Positions 44,290 through 52,732 of a stretch of DNA of 64,000 bases are shown in pieces; within the stretch, counting starts at the first letter, position 1, and each line of letters opens with the position of its first letter. The notes under the pieces were generated by a model. The model worked only from the letters and a program-made list of their open reading frames with translations. It did not search any database and was not told the DNA's origin. The translations under genes were made by a program, and so were the position numbers. The stretch is from a bacterium (GTDB lineage Bacteria; 4484-113; JAGGVC01), in the NCBI GenBank assembly GCA_039961635.1, contig JABRWB010000032.1:1-64000 (forward strand), written 5' to 3'.

Positions 44290-45696
44290 GTGAATACAAA
44301 AACCGAATACGCCCGCCCGCGCGCTCCGGAATCGCTGCCGATCTCGTGGCTGCATTTGCTCGGCGAAGCGGTAATTTTGTGCGCCGCTTTCGCTCTGGCC
44401 CATTATTTCAGATTTCAGAGCGGCTACCTGCCTCCGGCGGTCGAGTTTATTCCGATTGAAAAATATTTGATCCTGATGGCGGTTACCGTGCCGCTTTGGC
44501 TGATACTTCATCTCGGACACGGCCTTTATTTCCAAAAAATCGGCGCATCTTCAGGCGAAGAAATTTCCGCCCTGGTCAACGCCCAGATGCAGGGCTTTCT
44601 TCTGCTTGTTCTCGCAAGCTTTTTCATCCGCGACTTTCCCGAAAGCCGGCTTACGCTTTTGCTCATATTCGCCTTTTCGTTTCTCCTTTGCCTTGGCTGG
44701 AGGATTGCGCTTCGTTTTTTTCGCACCGGCAATCTGTTGCGAGGCATCGGCGCGATTCCGGTGATAGTGCTCGGCGAGAGTCCTTTGGGGGAGTTGCTGG
44801 TAAAACGAATCGCGAAAAGCCCGCAGGTCGGATATTCAATAAGAGAACGTCTTTCCCTGGACGCGATTGCCAAGGGCATTGAAGCGCCTGTGTTGAGACA
44901 CGTTTTCGGGGAGACCGGCTCGCCCGCAGCGCTTTTGATTGCGGGAGAAGTGCCCGAAGATGCGCTCGGAACGATAATAGCCGAATGTCACCGGACGGGA
45001 GTAGAGTGCATCCTGCCTCTCGAACGCACGGGCGCGGCCGGCGTGCCGTCGTCCGCGTCCATGCTGGAAGGCGTACCTGTTGTACGGCTTGCGTCGCCCG
45101 GTGAGCTTGCCTGGATTCGGCTTAAAAAGCGGATTTTCGATCTTTTGCTTGTAATCCTGTTTCTTCCGATCTGGCTGCCGCTGTTGATTTTGATTTCGCT
45201 TGCGTCGCTCGCGGCGCAAGGCGCGCCGGTATTCTTCAGCCATGAGCGGCTGGGCAGGGGGGATTCGACCATCCGTTTGCTTAAGTTCAGGACAATGGTG
45301 CGCGATGCATCCAAAATGAGCATTCCAGCCGGATTCGAGGATAAGTTCAAATCGGAGGCGGATCCGCGCATCACGCGGTTCGGCGCGTTCCTGCGCAGAA
45401 CCAGCCTGGACGAACTTCCGCAAATCATCAACATCCTGCGAGGAGATATCAGCATCGTCGGCCCGCGTCCGATAGTTCGCGATGAGCTGTCGAAGTACGG
45501 TTATTGGGCTGGTTTGCTTCGTTCGGTGCCGCCCGGACTAACCGGGCTGTGGCAAGTGAGCGGCCGCAGCGATCTGTCTTACGACCAGCGCGTGGAGCTG
45601 GATACCTATTACATTCACAACTGGTCGTTGGCGCTGGATATCAGAATTATTTTGCAAACGCTGCCGGCGGTTCTTTCGCGGAAAGGCGCGTATTGA
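44290..45696 (+). CDS. Polyprenyl-phosphate sugar-1-phosphate transferase (exopolysaccharide initiation)
   Basis: Enzymes of this family start exopolysaccharide or O-glycan synthesis by putting a sugar phosphate on undecaprenyl phosphate. The 468-residue protein has four N-terminal helices, a CoA-binding-like middle domain and, after a fifth helix, the catalytic domain: RLGRGDSTIRLLKFRTMVRDA, EADPRITRFGAFLRRTSLDELPQIINILRGDISIVGPRP and PGLTGLWQVSGRSDLSYDQRVELDTYYIHNWSL. The sugar is unknown. GTG 44290 is the likely start; the frame stays open upstream through the hairpin-rich leader. No other polysaccharide genes are adjacent, though uppP is just upstream. Confidence 0.9.
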   Translation: MNTKTEYARPRAPESLPISWLHLLGEAVILCAAFALAHYFRFQSGYLPPAVEFIPIEKYLILMAVTVPLWLILHLGHGLYFQKIGASSGEEISALVNAQMQGFLLLVLASFFIRDFPESRLTLLLIFAFSFLLCLGWRIALRFFRTGNLLRGIGAIPVIVLGESPLGELLVKRIAKSPQVGYSIRERLSLDAIAKGIEAPVLRHVFGETGSPAALLIAGEVPEDALGTIIAECHRTGVECILPLERTGAAGVPSSASMLEGVPVVRLASPGELAWIRLKKRIFDLLLVILFLPIWLPLLILISLASLAAQGAPVFFSHERLGRGDSTIRLLKFRTMVRDASKMSIPAGFEDKFKSEADPRITRFGAFLRRTSLDELPQIINILRGDISIVGPRPIVRDELSKYGYWAGLLRSVPPGLTGLWQVSGRSDLSYDQRVELDTYYIHNWSLALDIRIILQTLPAVLSRKGAY

Positions 45697-45707
45697 TCCA
45701 TGACCAT

Positions 45708-45738
45708 AAAAAAAAGGGTCCTCCCGGATTGAGGACCC
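45708..45738 (-). terminator. Intrinsic terminator of the minus-strand larA operon
   Basis: Read on the minus strand, an eight-base-pair stem (GGGTCCTC/GAGGACCC, loop of seven) is followed by eight T. It lies 207 bases beyond the larA stop and just past the end of the convergent sugar transferase gene. Confidence 0.85.
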
Positions 45739-45775
45739 CCAGGGGGTGGTACTGGTTTGTGTGGGATATTCCCAC
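45716..45775 (+). repeat. Copy B of the hairpin-associated motif (CAGGGGGTGGTACTGG)
   Basis: The hairpin at 45716-45738 has CCGGA in its loop, followed by CCCC-CAG-GGGG, then GTGGTACTGG (45746-45755) and hairpin GTGGGA-TAT-TCCCAC (45761-45775). The linear core is 16 bases, one shorter than copy A. The first hairpin doubles as the minus-strand terminator. Confidence 0.5.
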
Positions 45776-45944
45776 GTGCAAATTATGCCGCCGTCAAATC
45801 GGTCATGCAATACGTTTTACGAGCCGAAACAACGTTTAACAACTTTTTACAAATGGAAATTGGTCGCCTTGACAGCCGTAATATGCGCGGGCTCGATCAA
45901 AAGCTGGATATGCGCAAAATCCCGAAGGAACAACGATTTGACGA
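45739..45944 (-). other. Untranslated stretch between the larA stop and its terminator
   Basis: No gene is supported. A 63-codon frame on the plus strand (TTG 45757 to TAG) has no ribosome site and no recognisable domain. AACTTTTTACAA at 45841-45852 is the inverse of TTGTAAAAAGTT at 43969-43980 on the other side of the sugar transferase gene. Confidence 0.4.
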
Positions 45945-47384
45945 TTAGCCGCCGAATATCTTACGGGCAAGTTCGCTCGTATTCGAGTCGCCGTCGTCAA
46001 TCTCAATTTCGTCCGGTTCCTCGGCCGACTTGTCGAATTCGTCGTAATACTTGGTCATTTCCTTTGCGGTGATTCCGACGCGGTCGCTCGGCCGTATCGG
46101 CGTGGCGAGAGAAGCATATGGCATAATCGTGATGGGAGGGAAGGGAGGTCTGACCTTGGAGAAAATCATGCCCATCGCCTGTCCGGCGGTTTTTGCCGGA
46201 ATCAGGCCGAGCGATCGGACTTCCTCGTCGGGCAGGGAGCTGACCAAATAAATTTTGTGCTTTTCAGCGCGCGTTCGAAGCGATAGAATCAAATGCCCAA
46301 GCGGGGAATACTTGTTTTGCAGGCGCAGCCTGACGGTGTCCGCCGTTTTGAATTCCTTCCAGTCTTCGAATACAGGATGTCCCAATCCTTCCCTGCACTC
46401 GGCGAGCAGCACCAGTTGTCCGCCGTCGGGATTCAGCAGATTGGTTCCGTTCACCAACGATTTATGGGTCTGATAAAAGTTGATGTCGCGCGGGTATCCG
46501 CCTGCGCTCGCGATTGCAATATCGGCGTATGGATTCTCCCTGCCGCCGACCACTATTCCGTAAAAGTCCTCGACGAACTGGCAGCCGACGCGGTGCGCGT
46601 AGCTGAAATCGCCCGCAAAAACCCCCGCGATTCCTCCGGAGGGCGTAAGAACCACATCCATTAGAAAGTCCGGACGCAGCTCCCCCGCCGCGTCGAGCAT
46701 ATCCTCGTGCACCGGGTTGCCCAGCAGACTGCCCGGCCGCACGCGGTCATGGAAGAATCCCGTTTCGGGATCGATACAGAGGGAGTGATTCTGGATGATG
46801 CTTTCGCGCGCGGCGACGCCGGGAAAGAGAGCTTTTCTGCCGCCTGTGAATCCCGCGAAATAATGGTAGGTGATCGATCCGGTCAGTATGATGAAATCAG
46901 CTTCGAACGCGACGGGATTGTAATAAATTATCGTGCCGCGCGTTGTTTTGCCGCAACGCTTCATCTTGCCGGAATCGCTTCCGTCATGCTGGACTATTTT
47001 GTACTTTTTAACTATTTCCGTTCCAAGATGAGCAGCCAATTCGGCATCGGTCATGAAGCGGTGCGTGCCGGTTGCGACCAAAATCGTGATCGCCTGCGCG
47101 GGAATCTTCGCCACCCTCGTCAGCTCGTCGAATAGAACCGGCAGAGTTGCATCGTATCTGCACTTGCGCGTGTGATCGGAAACGATGACAACCAAATTTT
47201 TCTTCCCGCGGGCCGCCTCCATAAGCGGAGCGGCTCCGATGGGATTTCTAAGAGCGCGGCGTAGCGCGTTCTCAACGTTGTCCAGCGGCGGGCATGCGCG
47301 CGGGGCGAACTCGCGGCATTCTATTCCGATCGGAACGGAAATCGTTTCTTCCCTGTCCCCGTATTTCAGTTTGTAGTCAGGCAT
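45945..47384 (-). CDS. larA: LarA-family nickel-pincer racemase/epimerase
   Basis: LarA-type enzymes use a nickel pincer nucleotide bound to a lysine to racemise or epimerise 2-hydroxyacids by hydride transfer. The 479-residue protein has H108 (ATGTHRF), H174 (ITYHYFAGFTGGRKALFPG), K184 in GGRKALFPG and H200 (IIQNHSL); these positions match those I recall for the lactate racemase of Lactiplantibacillus plantarum. The substrate may not be lactate: LarA homologues are diverse and no larB, larC or larE cofactor gene is in the window. Last gene of the operon before the terminator at 45708. Confidence 0.87.
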   Translation of the reverse strand: MPDYKLKYGDREETISVPIGIECREFAPRACPPLDNVENALRRALRNPIGAAPLMEAARGKKNLVVIVSDHTRKCRYDATLPVLFDELTRVAKIPAQAITILVATGTHRFMTDAELAAHLGTEIVKKYKIVQHDGSDSGKMKRCGKTTRGTIIYYNPVAFEADFIILTGSITYHYFAGFTGGRKALFPGVAARESIIQNHSLCIDPETGFFHDRVRPGSLLGNPVHEDMLDAAGELRPDFLMDVVLTPSGGIAGVFAGDFSYAHRVGCQFVEDFYGIVVGGRENPYADIAIASAGGYPRDINFYQTHKSLVNGTNLLNPDGGQLVLLAECREGLGHPVFEDWKEFKTADTVRLRLQNKYSPLGHLILSLRTRAEKHKIYLVSSLPDEEVRSLGLIPAKTAGQAMGMIFSKVRPPFPPITIMPYASLATPIRPSDRVGITAKEMTKYYDEFDKSAEEPDEIEIDDGDSNTSELARKIFGG

Positions 47385-47461
47385 CGCCGGCTCCGGGCCG
47401 ATTTGTCACTTTGCCTTCACGCGAAGGATGCCTGATTGTACCACTTTGCGGGAATGCCTTG

Positions 47462-48340
47462 TCAGCCGCCTTGCGAAAACTGATGATACCAGCGGTACCA
47501 GCTCCGGTACTTCGGCGAATCGGGATATTTCAGGTAGGCTTCCTTCTGTTCGATCAACACTTGCGGCGCACCCGCGCGCAAGAGAAAGTCGTACGCTTTT
47601 TCTTCGCAGTAAACCTCTTCGGCAACCGTGTCCAGGTCGAGGCCCAGCCTGGACGATTCAACATGCGAAGCCTCGTGAACCAGCGTCGCCGCGTAATTGA
47701 AAACCGCCCAATCCGAATTGTCCGCGACGTTCGCGCCGAACGCCATTCGGGTTTTGATCCACATTTTGCCGGATAAGCTGTCCACCATCGCGCCTATGGA
47801 CTTTAAATGCACCGGATGTTCGTTCACGTAAATTCGCGTCCGGGTTTTTATCTCGCTGACCTCCGTGATCCTGTCGGCCACGAAGTCGTAATAAGTCGGC
47901 GTCCGCTGCTTCATCAGAGCGAGGGTCAAAAGCGTCCGCTCCTTGAACAAACCGTCGCCTTCTATTTTGAGCCAAGGAACATCGGATTCGGAGAGCGGCG
48001 CTATCGAATCGGCGACTGCGGTTGTAATACCGAAATACTCGTCGCTGTACGACCGGTAAAGGAAGTAAAACGCCTCGGTCAGCCCCAGCGCGACAATCGC
48101 CAGCAAACCCAAAACCTTCCAAAATCCGCGGACGCCCTTTTTGCGTTTTTGGTATTCGGGCGGAATTTCCACCGGATCGCATACGAAGGGAAACTCGCAC
48201 TTGGCGCACGCTTCGGCATCCGCTGGGACGAATCTACCGCAATTGGGGCATTTGATGATGACCGCGCGGGGCTCGCCCGGCGGCCGCTCGAACGACGGGC
48301 CGGTGCGCGAATAAGAAAAAAATTTCGGATCGTCGGGCAA
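47462..48340 (-). CDS. Membrane-anchored zinc-ribbon protein with HExxH metallopeptidase motif
   Basis: The 292-residue protein has a cytosolic zinc ribbon (Cys31, Cys34, Cys45, Cys48: CPNCGRF...CAKCEF), a membrane helix (about 73-95) and an exported domain with HEASH at 222-226 inside AATLVHEASHVES, followed by EEVYCEEKAY (241-250), which can supply the third zinc ligand as in gluzincins. It is probably a membrane-bound zinc peptidase, though no named family was recognised. The start appears to be TTG 48340, 12 bases after the AAA+ gene; a TAAACT box lies nine bases upstream. Confidence 0.72.
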   Translation of the reverse strand: MPDDPKFFSYSRTGPSFERPPGEPRAVIIKCPNCGRFVPADAEACAKCEFPFVCDPVEIPPEYQKRKKGVRGFWKVLGLLAIVALGLTEAFYFLYRSYSDEYFGITTAVADSIAPLSESDVPWLKIEGDGLFKERTLLTLALMKQRTPTYYDFVADRITEVSEIKTRTRIYVNEHPVHLKSIGAMVDSLSGKMWIKTRMAFGANVADNSDWAVFNYAATLVHEASHVESSRLGLDLDTVAEEVYCEEKAYDFLLRAGAPQVLIEQKEAYLKYPDSPKYRSWYRWYHQFSQGG

Positions 48341-48352
48341 TCTGGCGAAAGT

Positions 48353-50419
48353 TTACACCGTCTGCTTTCTTCCGCCCGGGTTGCGGAATCCGATAACGGT
48401 CTTGACTCTCGTCTGGCGGGCGAATTCCTCGTAGCGGCGCACGAGTTTGTCCCATTCAAGCAGGTCCGCCTGGCGGGAATCTAGGGCGGCGAGCAGGTCT
48501 TTCATTTCCAATGGCCGCGCCACGCCGGTTTTAATCGCTTCCTTCCACGGAATCGTGGCCGCGTCCTCGACAAGCTGGCGCAGGTTGTCGCTCGAATGAT
48601 ACTCGGTCTTGGCCGCGAGCTCGTCGAAGTCGATTCCCTCCCGATCCACGAAAGGCTTCTTGCCGACGTACAGCTCAAGCACGGCCTTTCGCTCCTCCGC
48701 GTTGGGCGGTGGGACGAACACGCTCTTGCCGAACCTTCCCGCGCGCCTAAGCGCCAAATCCACGTTCCACGGCGCGTTGGTTGCACCGAGAACCATAAGA
48801 TTCTCGTTGTTGCTTTCGATTCCGTCCATCTCGGTCAAAAGCTGGCTGATTATTTTCTTTTCCCAGCCCGTGTGGCTTTCCTCGCGCGCCATTCCGAGCG
48901 CGTCGAGTTCGTCTATGAACATTATGCAGGGCGCCTTTTTGCGAGCCGCGCGGAAGATGGTAGCTATGGCCTTTTCCGAATTGCCGACCCACTTGTCGAG
49001 AACGGTGGACAGATTCACGTTTATGAAGAAAAGCTTGCACTCGCCGGCGGCCGCGCGCGCGAGCATCGTTTTGCCGCAGCCCGGAGGCCCGAAAAACAGA
49101 ACGCCGCCCCCCGCGCGCTTGCCGTATTTCGCCGCGAGTTCCGGATTCGTCAGCGGATATTGAATCGTCTCGCGCACGATTTCCTTGACCGATTCAAGCC
49201 CGGCGATGTCCGCGAACGTGTCCGCCGGAATGCGCTGCTCGCCAAGCAGCTTCTCCTCGCTGCCGGTCGAATATGCGGAGTACACGTCGTCGTCCATTCC
49301 CATAGAGCGGCGCTTCAGCAGCGACTGGTCGCGGCCGAGCTGCGCCTCCACAAGCCCCGGATCGAGCTCCAGCGCGCGCGCGTAATCTTCCATCGCGCGG
49401 TCGCTTACGTCCAACTGGTCATAGACGCGGGCGCGTCCCAGGTAATGCGACGCCGTTTCAGGGTCGTTCTGTATCAGCAAAGTGAACTGCTCGATAGCCT
49501 CGATGGGGCGGTAGCTCATCGCGAGCGCCTGCGCGTACGCGGTGCGCACCTCTTTGTCGCCCGGTACCATATCGAGAAACACGCGCATGTCCTCGGCGGC
49601 GCGTGCGTAATCCTCGCGGTCGAAATAAATGAACGCACGCCGCCGTCTGAATTCAGGAAGGTCGGGAAACAGATCCAGCATCCGCTCAAGCTCGCTCGGA
49701 GTCCTTTCAAAAAAGGTGTCGCCCGGAGAGCGGTCCGCTTTGTAAGCCATCAGCTCGGGTATGTGGGGGAAAAAGGCGAGGCCTATTTTTGCTACGGACT
49801 CCGCCTCTTTGTTGAGCCCGTCTTCGGCGAGGGCGGTTGCAAGCTCCACGAACATATTCGGCCCGAACGGTTTTGACGCAGCCGGCTCGTCGAGATTGCG
49901 CAGCAGCTTGTGAATCAGCTTCGAAGCCGCCATGCCTTCCTGGCCCATATTCAGCGAGTTGCACAAGTCGGCGGTAATCACAAGCACGGGCCGCAGCAAC
50001 TTTTCGCCATGCGTCTTCGCGAGTTTGAGCAATACGCGCTCAATCAACAAGAGCGCCGCGCCGTATAGATCAAGTTGCTTCAGCGGCCTGCTGTGCATTT
50101 GAGACAGCAGCCGCACCGACGCGGAAAAGTCCCAAGAGCAGCCCGCGAGTACGCACCAGGCCGCGAATGCGCAATGAAGCTCCGCTTTTTCGGCGAACTG
50201 CAGTCCTATGTTGAAAAATCGCTTGCTTTTCAGCAAACCGGGCGAAGGATTTGGAATGTCGGCCAAATACTGCCGCGCCAGATTTTGCCACGGCTCGGGC
50301 GGAATGTCTTCCATCAGCCGTCGCGCCGGACTTTTGTTCGGCTTTTTAAAGCCCGAACAGATGGATGCAAAATCGTTCCAGTAGGAAATTGCCCGAATAT
50401 CGGGCGATTTGTCAGCCAT
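48353..50419 (-). CDS. TPR-repeat AAA+ ATPase
   Basis: The 688-residue protein has an N-terminal helical region with TPR-like repeats (clearest at about 270-380: AEDMRVFLDMVPGDKEVRTAYAQALAM, PETASHYLGRARVYDQLDVSDRAMEDYARALELDP) and a C-terminal classic AAA+ module: GPPGCGKT near 440, FIDELDALG near 495, GATNAPWNVDLALRRAGRFGKSVFVPPP with the arginine fingers, and a VPS4/FtsH-like lid. No protease or membrane domain is present. Adjacent to the HExxH gene, it may act as a remodelling partner, which is an inference. It resembles Vps4/katanin-type classic AAA proteins more than ClpX-type ones. Confidence 0.82.
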   Translation of the reverse strand: MADKSPDIRAISYWNDFASICSGFKKPNKSPARRLMEDIPPEPWQNLARQYLADIPNPSPGLLKSKRFFNIGLQFAEKAELHCAFAAWCVLAGCSWDFSASVRLLSQMHSRPLKQLDLYGAALLLIERVLLKLAKTHGEKLLRPVLVITADLCNSLNMGQEGMAASKLIHKLLRNLDEPAASKPFGPNMFVELATALAEDGLNKEAESVAKIGLAFFPHIPELMAYKADRSPGDTFFERTPSELERMLDLFPDLPEFRRRRAFIYFDREDYARAAEDMRVFLDMVPGDKEVRTAYAQALAMSYRPIEAIEQFTLLIQNDPETASHYLGRARVYDQLDVSDRAMEDYARALELDPGLVEAQLGRDQSLLKRRSMGMDDDVYSAYSTGSEEKLLGEQRIPADTFADIAGLESVKEIVRETIQYPLTNPELAAKYGKRAGGGVLFFGPPGCGKTMLARAAAGECKLFFINVNLSTVLDKWVGNSEKAIATIFRAARKKAPCIMFIDELDALGMAREESHTGWEKKIISQLLTEMDGIESNNENLMVLGATNAPWNVDLALRRAGRFGKSVFVPPPNAEERKAVLELYVGKKPFVDREGIDFDELAAKTEYHSSDNLRQLVEDAATIPWKEAIKTGVARPLEMKDLLAALDSRQADLLEWDKLVRRYEEFARQTRVKTVIGFRNPGGRKQTV

Positions 50420-50433
50420 ATATTCGATTACCT

Positions 50434-51018
50434 CTAAAGGCTCGCGTCTCCGTAGAGCCTTTCAAGCGTGGATTCTATCAGCATAATCTCGAACAAATGA
50501 GTGCCTGACGTGTTTGCGAAAGGCAGGTTCAGCGGCGGAACCTTTACGATATCCACGGGGATTCCGACCGAAACGTCCGCGTAAAGTTTCTTCGCGTCTT
50601 CCCTTTTCAGCCTTATGCACCCATGGCTAGCCGGCGTCCCGATCAACTTGTAGTAGGACCATCCAAGAAGGCCGTGTATGCCGTAAGCGCCGTCGGGGGT
50701 TAACGCCATCCAATTCGTCATTGTCGCGCTGTACTTCCTGCTGTATGCGCTCGGGTGTTTATTGTAAATCTTATAGCTTCCCGTGGGCGTTCCATATCCG
50801 GCCTTTCCGCTGGAAATGGGGAACGCATGCAGCACGAATCCATTTGAATCGAGAGCGAACAACCGCTGCTCTTCAAGGTTGATTATTATCCGGGCGACCT
50901 TTGAAGTATTTTGAGTTTCCTGGCTTTCAGGTTCGGCAAATGAAGCAGGAATGCACGTGCAGAAAGCGGCAATCGCGGTGACCGCCGTCACGGATGCAAT
51001 TTTCAGTACAATTGGCAC
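50434..51018 (-). CDS. Exported L,D-transpeptidase (YkuD domain)
   Basis: L,D-transpeptidases make 3-3 cross-links between DAP residues or attach lipoproteins to peptidoglycan. The 194-residue protein has a signal peptide (residues 1-28) and a YkuD domain with GYGTPTGSYKIY, YGIHG (His115) and SHGCIRL (His132, Cys134, Arg136). GTG 51018 has TATAAT five bases upstream, so the transcript should be leaderless; it could also be read from the operon promoter. Fits the DAP-type wall predicted from MurE. Confidence 0.9.
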   Translation of the reverse strand: MPIVLKIASVTAVTAIAAFCTCIPASFAEPESQETQNTSKVARIIINLEEQRLFALDSNGFVLHAFPISSGKAGYGTPTGSYKIYNKHPSAYSRKYSATMTNWMALTPDGAYGIHGLLGWSYYKLIGTPASHGCIRLKREDAKKLYADVSVGIPVDIVKVPPLNLPFANTSGTHLFEIMLIESTLERLYGDASL

Positions 51019-51023
51019 GCCAG

Positions 51024-51029
51024 ATTATA
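51024..51029 (-). promoter_or_regulatory. -10 box for a leaderless L,D-transpeptidase transcript
   Basis: TATAAT on the minus strand is five bases from GTG 51018. It lies in the 25-base gap after the cytidine deaminase gene, so the gene may have its own start inside the operon. Confidence 0.5.
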
Positions 51030-51043
51030 CCCCGCGAACGAAA

Positions 51044-51472
51044 TCAAGATTTGGTTTTCGGCTTCCCCAGATTGAACGCGAACGGAAGAAATTCCATCAG
51101 TCGCCGGCTGGAAATCCCCCCCGATTCATCTTCGCCTAGCACTACGCAATCAGGCGCGCCGAATTCGGCAAGCACCTGCAGGCAGGCTCCGCACGGAACG
51201 ACATCCGGCTGTTTTTCCGCGACGACGGCCACTGCGACAATCGTTCGGAAGCCCGCCTCGGCCACCATTCGCGCGACCGCGGCGCGCTCCGCGCATATAG
51301 TCAGTCCAAAACTGGCGTTTTCCACGTTTGCGGCGGAAAAAACGCGGCCGTCGTGCGACACCACGGCTGCGCCCACCGGGAAGTGCGAGTAAATGGAATA
51401 CGAGCGCTTCATCGCGTCGCGTGCAGATTCGAGAAGCTTTGCGGGCTCCACCGGTAATTGAAATCCGATCAT
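51044..51472 (-). CDS. cdd: Cytidine deaminase
   Basis: Converts cytidine and deoxycytidine to uridine and deoxyuridine in pyrimidine salvage. The 142-residue protein has SHFPVGAAVV, ENASFGLTICAERAA (zinc ligand Cys60, catalytic Glu62) and PCGACLQVLAEF (Cys94, Cys97), a complete small tetrameric-type enzyme. The ATG overlaps the stop of the upstream gene by four bases (ATGA), so it is translationally coupled. Confidence 0.94.
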   Translation of the reverse strand: MIGFQLPVEPAKLLESARDAMKRSYSIYSHFPVGAAVVSHDGRVFSAANVENASFGLTICAERAAVARMVAEAGFRTIVAVAVVAEKQPDVVPCGACLQVLAEFGAPDCVVLGEDESGGISSRRLMEFLPFAFNLGKPKTKS

Positions 51473-52608
51473 GCTTCGGGCAGGGGATCAAAGCTGATTT
51501 CGTAATACTGGTCGGTGAAGTCCACCAGGTGGTATTCCTCTTTTTCCGCTCGCGTTTGAAGTTCCACCCTGGCGACGCCCAAAAACCTGCCGGCCATAAT
51601 CGCCGCGTTTTGCCGCCTCGGCAGCACTTTCAAATTGTTCTGTTTGGCGATTTCGGTCATTTTCTCGATCGCGGCGCGAGGAACGCGGGCCGCCTTGGAC
51701 TTGTTCTGATACTCGAAAATGGCTATTTCGAACGTTTCGCCGCCAATATTCATGCTTTTGGTTTCAATTCGCTTGCGCTGAATCGTTATCGTTCCCGCGC
51801 CTTCGACCGTCTGAACCTTGATTTTGTCAAGCAGGTGTGAGTCCTCTTCCTCTTCGTGTTCGGGCTCCGGTTCCGCAGCCGGTTCGGCGGATGCGGCCGG
51901 CCTGTATGCCTCTTCTACAGGTGCCGTTGCAGCTTCGGGCTTCGGCTCTTCGACTGTTACTCCCATTGCGGAAAGCTCTTCAGGACTCGCGGCCTCGCCG
52001 CCGAGCTCCACGACTGGTTCCTCGGTATCTACGGAGGTAGCGGATGCTTCCGCCGGCGCGGACGCGGCTTCGGGATGCGCGGACTTTATTTCGCGGGCAA
52101 GATCAAGCGGCGACCAGTCGTCCGCCGGAGGCGGCGCCGTCGCAGGCTCGGGCTCCGGCGCTTTTTCGGGTTGCGCGGCCGTTTCGAACGGGCTTGCTCC
52201 GGACGGCGACGACCACCTGTCCGGCTGGGGCTCCGGTTCCGGCTCGGGTTCGGGTCGCTTATCTGTTTCAAAAGGACTCGCTCCCGGAGCGGAAGACCAA
52301 CGGTCGGTTTTCGCTTGCTCTTGGGCGGCGGCCTCTTCGCGGGCCTTTGCCTCCGCCGCGCGCCTGCGCTCGGCTCGGTCCCCCGCAAGGTCGAACAGGT
52401 CGCGTTCTGCAGCCGGCGGCTCCTGGTGCTTCTCTCGCGGACTTCTGGGCGTGTACGAAGTCGAAGGAGTATAGGTTGAAGAAGGCTTTGGTTCGGAAAA
52501 TCGAACGGAACCTTGCTTACCCGGGCGCGACCGGTACTCGACGATTTTCGCCGGTATTTTTGACTGCTTTTTTCCGAACAAACGACCGAGCCAGCTGAAA
52601 AGACCCAT
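51469..52608 (-). CDS. Protein with N-terminal amphipathic helix, Pro/Glu linker and unknown C-terminal domain
   Basis: The 379-residue protein starts MGLFSWLGRLFGKKQ, a helix with hydrophobic and basic faces like a membrane-targeting sequence. The middle is rich in Pro, Glu and Ala and repeats DRWSS...GASPFET twice. The last 120 residues (from DKIKVQTVEGAGTITIQRKRIETKSMNIGG to YYEISFDPLPEA) look folded and conserved. No family recognised. First gene of a six-gene operon; ATG 52608 has a GAGG site. Confidence 0.7.
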   Translation of the reverse strand: MGLFSWLGRLFGKKQSKIPAKIVEYRSRPGKQGSVRFSEPKPSSTYTPSTSYTPRSPREKHQEPPAAERDLFDLAGDRAERRRAAEAKAREEAAAQEQAKTDRWSSAPGASPFETDKRPEPEPEPEPQPDRWSSPSGASPFETAAQPEKAPEPEPATAPPPADDWSPLDLAREIKSAHPEAASAPAEASATSVDTEEPVVELGGEAASPEELSAMGVTVEEPKPEAATAPVEEAYRPAASAEPAAEPEPEHEEEEDSHLLDKIKVQTVEGAGTITIQRKRIETKSMNIGGETFEIAIFEYQNKSKAARVPRAAIEKMTEIAKQNNLKVLPRRQNAAIMAGRFLGVARVELQTRAEKEEYHLVDFTDQYYEISFDPLPEA

Positions 52609-52637
52609 ATCCAACCTCGAGCAATAAAACGGATTTG

Positions 52638-52666
52638 AGTATACAGTCAATCTTGCGGGCGCGCAA
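52638..52666 (-). promoter_or_regulatory. Promoter of the minus-strand operon 52608-45945
   Basis: On the minus strand TTGCGC (52661-52666) and TATACT (52638-52643) are 17 bases apart, giving a transcript start near 52631 and a leader of about 23 bases to ATG 52608. Confidence 0.65.
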
Positions 52667-52732
52667 TAAGGTCGCCGGTCGCGTATTGCGGGGCTGCTGC
52701 CGGACGAGCGGTTTGTCCGCCGGGCGGAAATT

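Noticed and set aside
45740-45780. 5S rRNA-like stretch (GGTGGTACTGG then GTGGGA...TCCCAC)
   Set aside because: It resembles helices IV/V of 5S rRNA, but the rest of the molecule, including the CCGAAC loop and the terminal stem, is absent.
45757-45948. 63-codon gene between the sugar transferase and larA
   Set aside because: TTG start without ribosome site and no recognisable features; it lies in the 3' untranslated part of the opposite operon.
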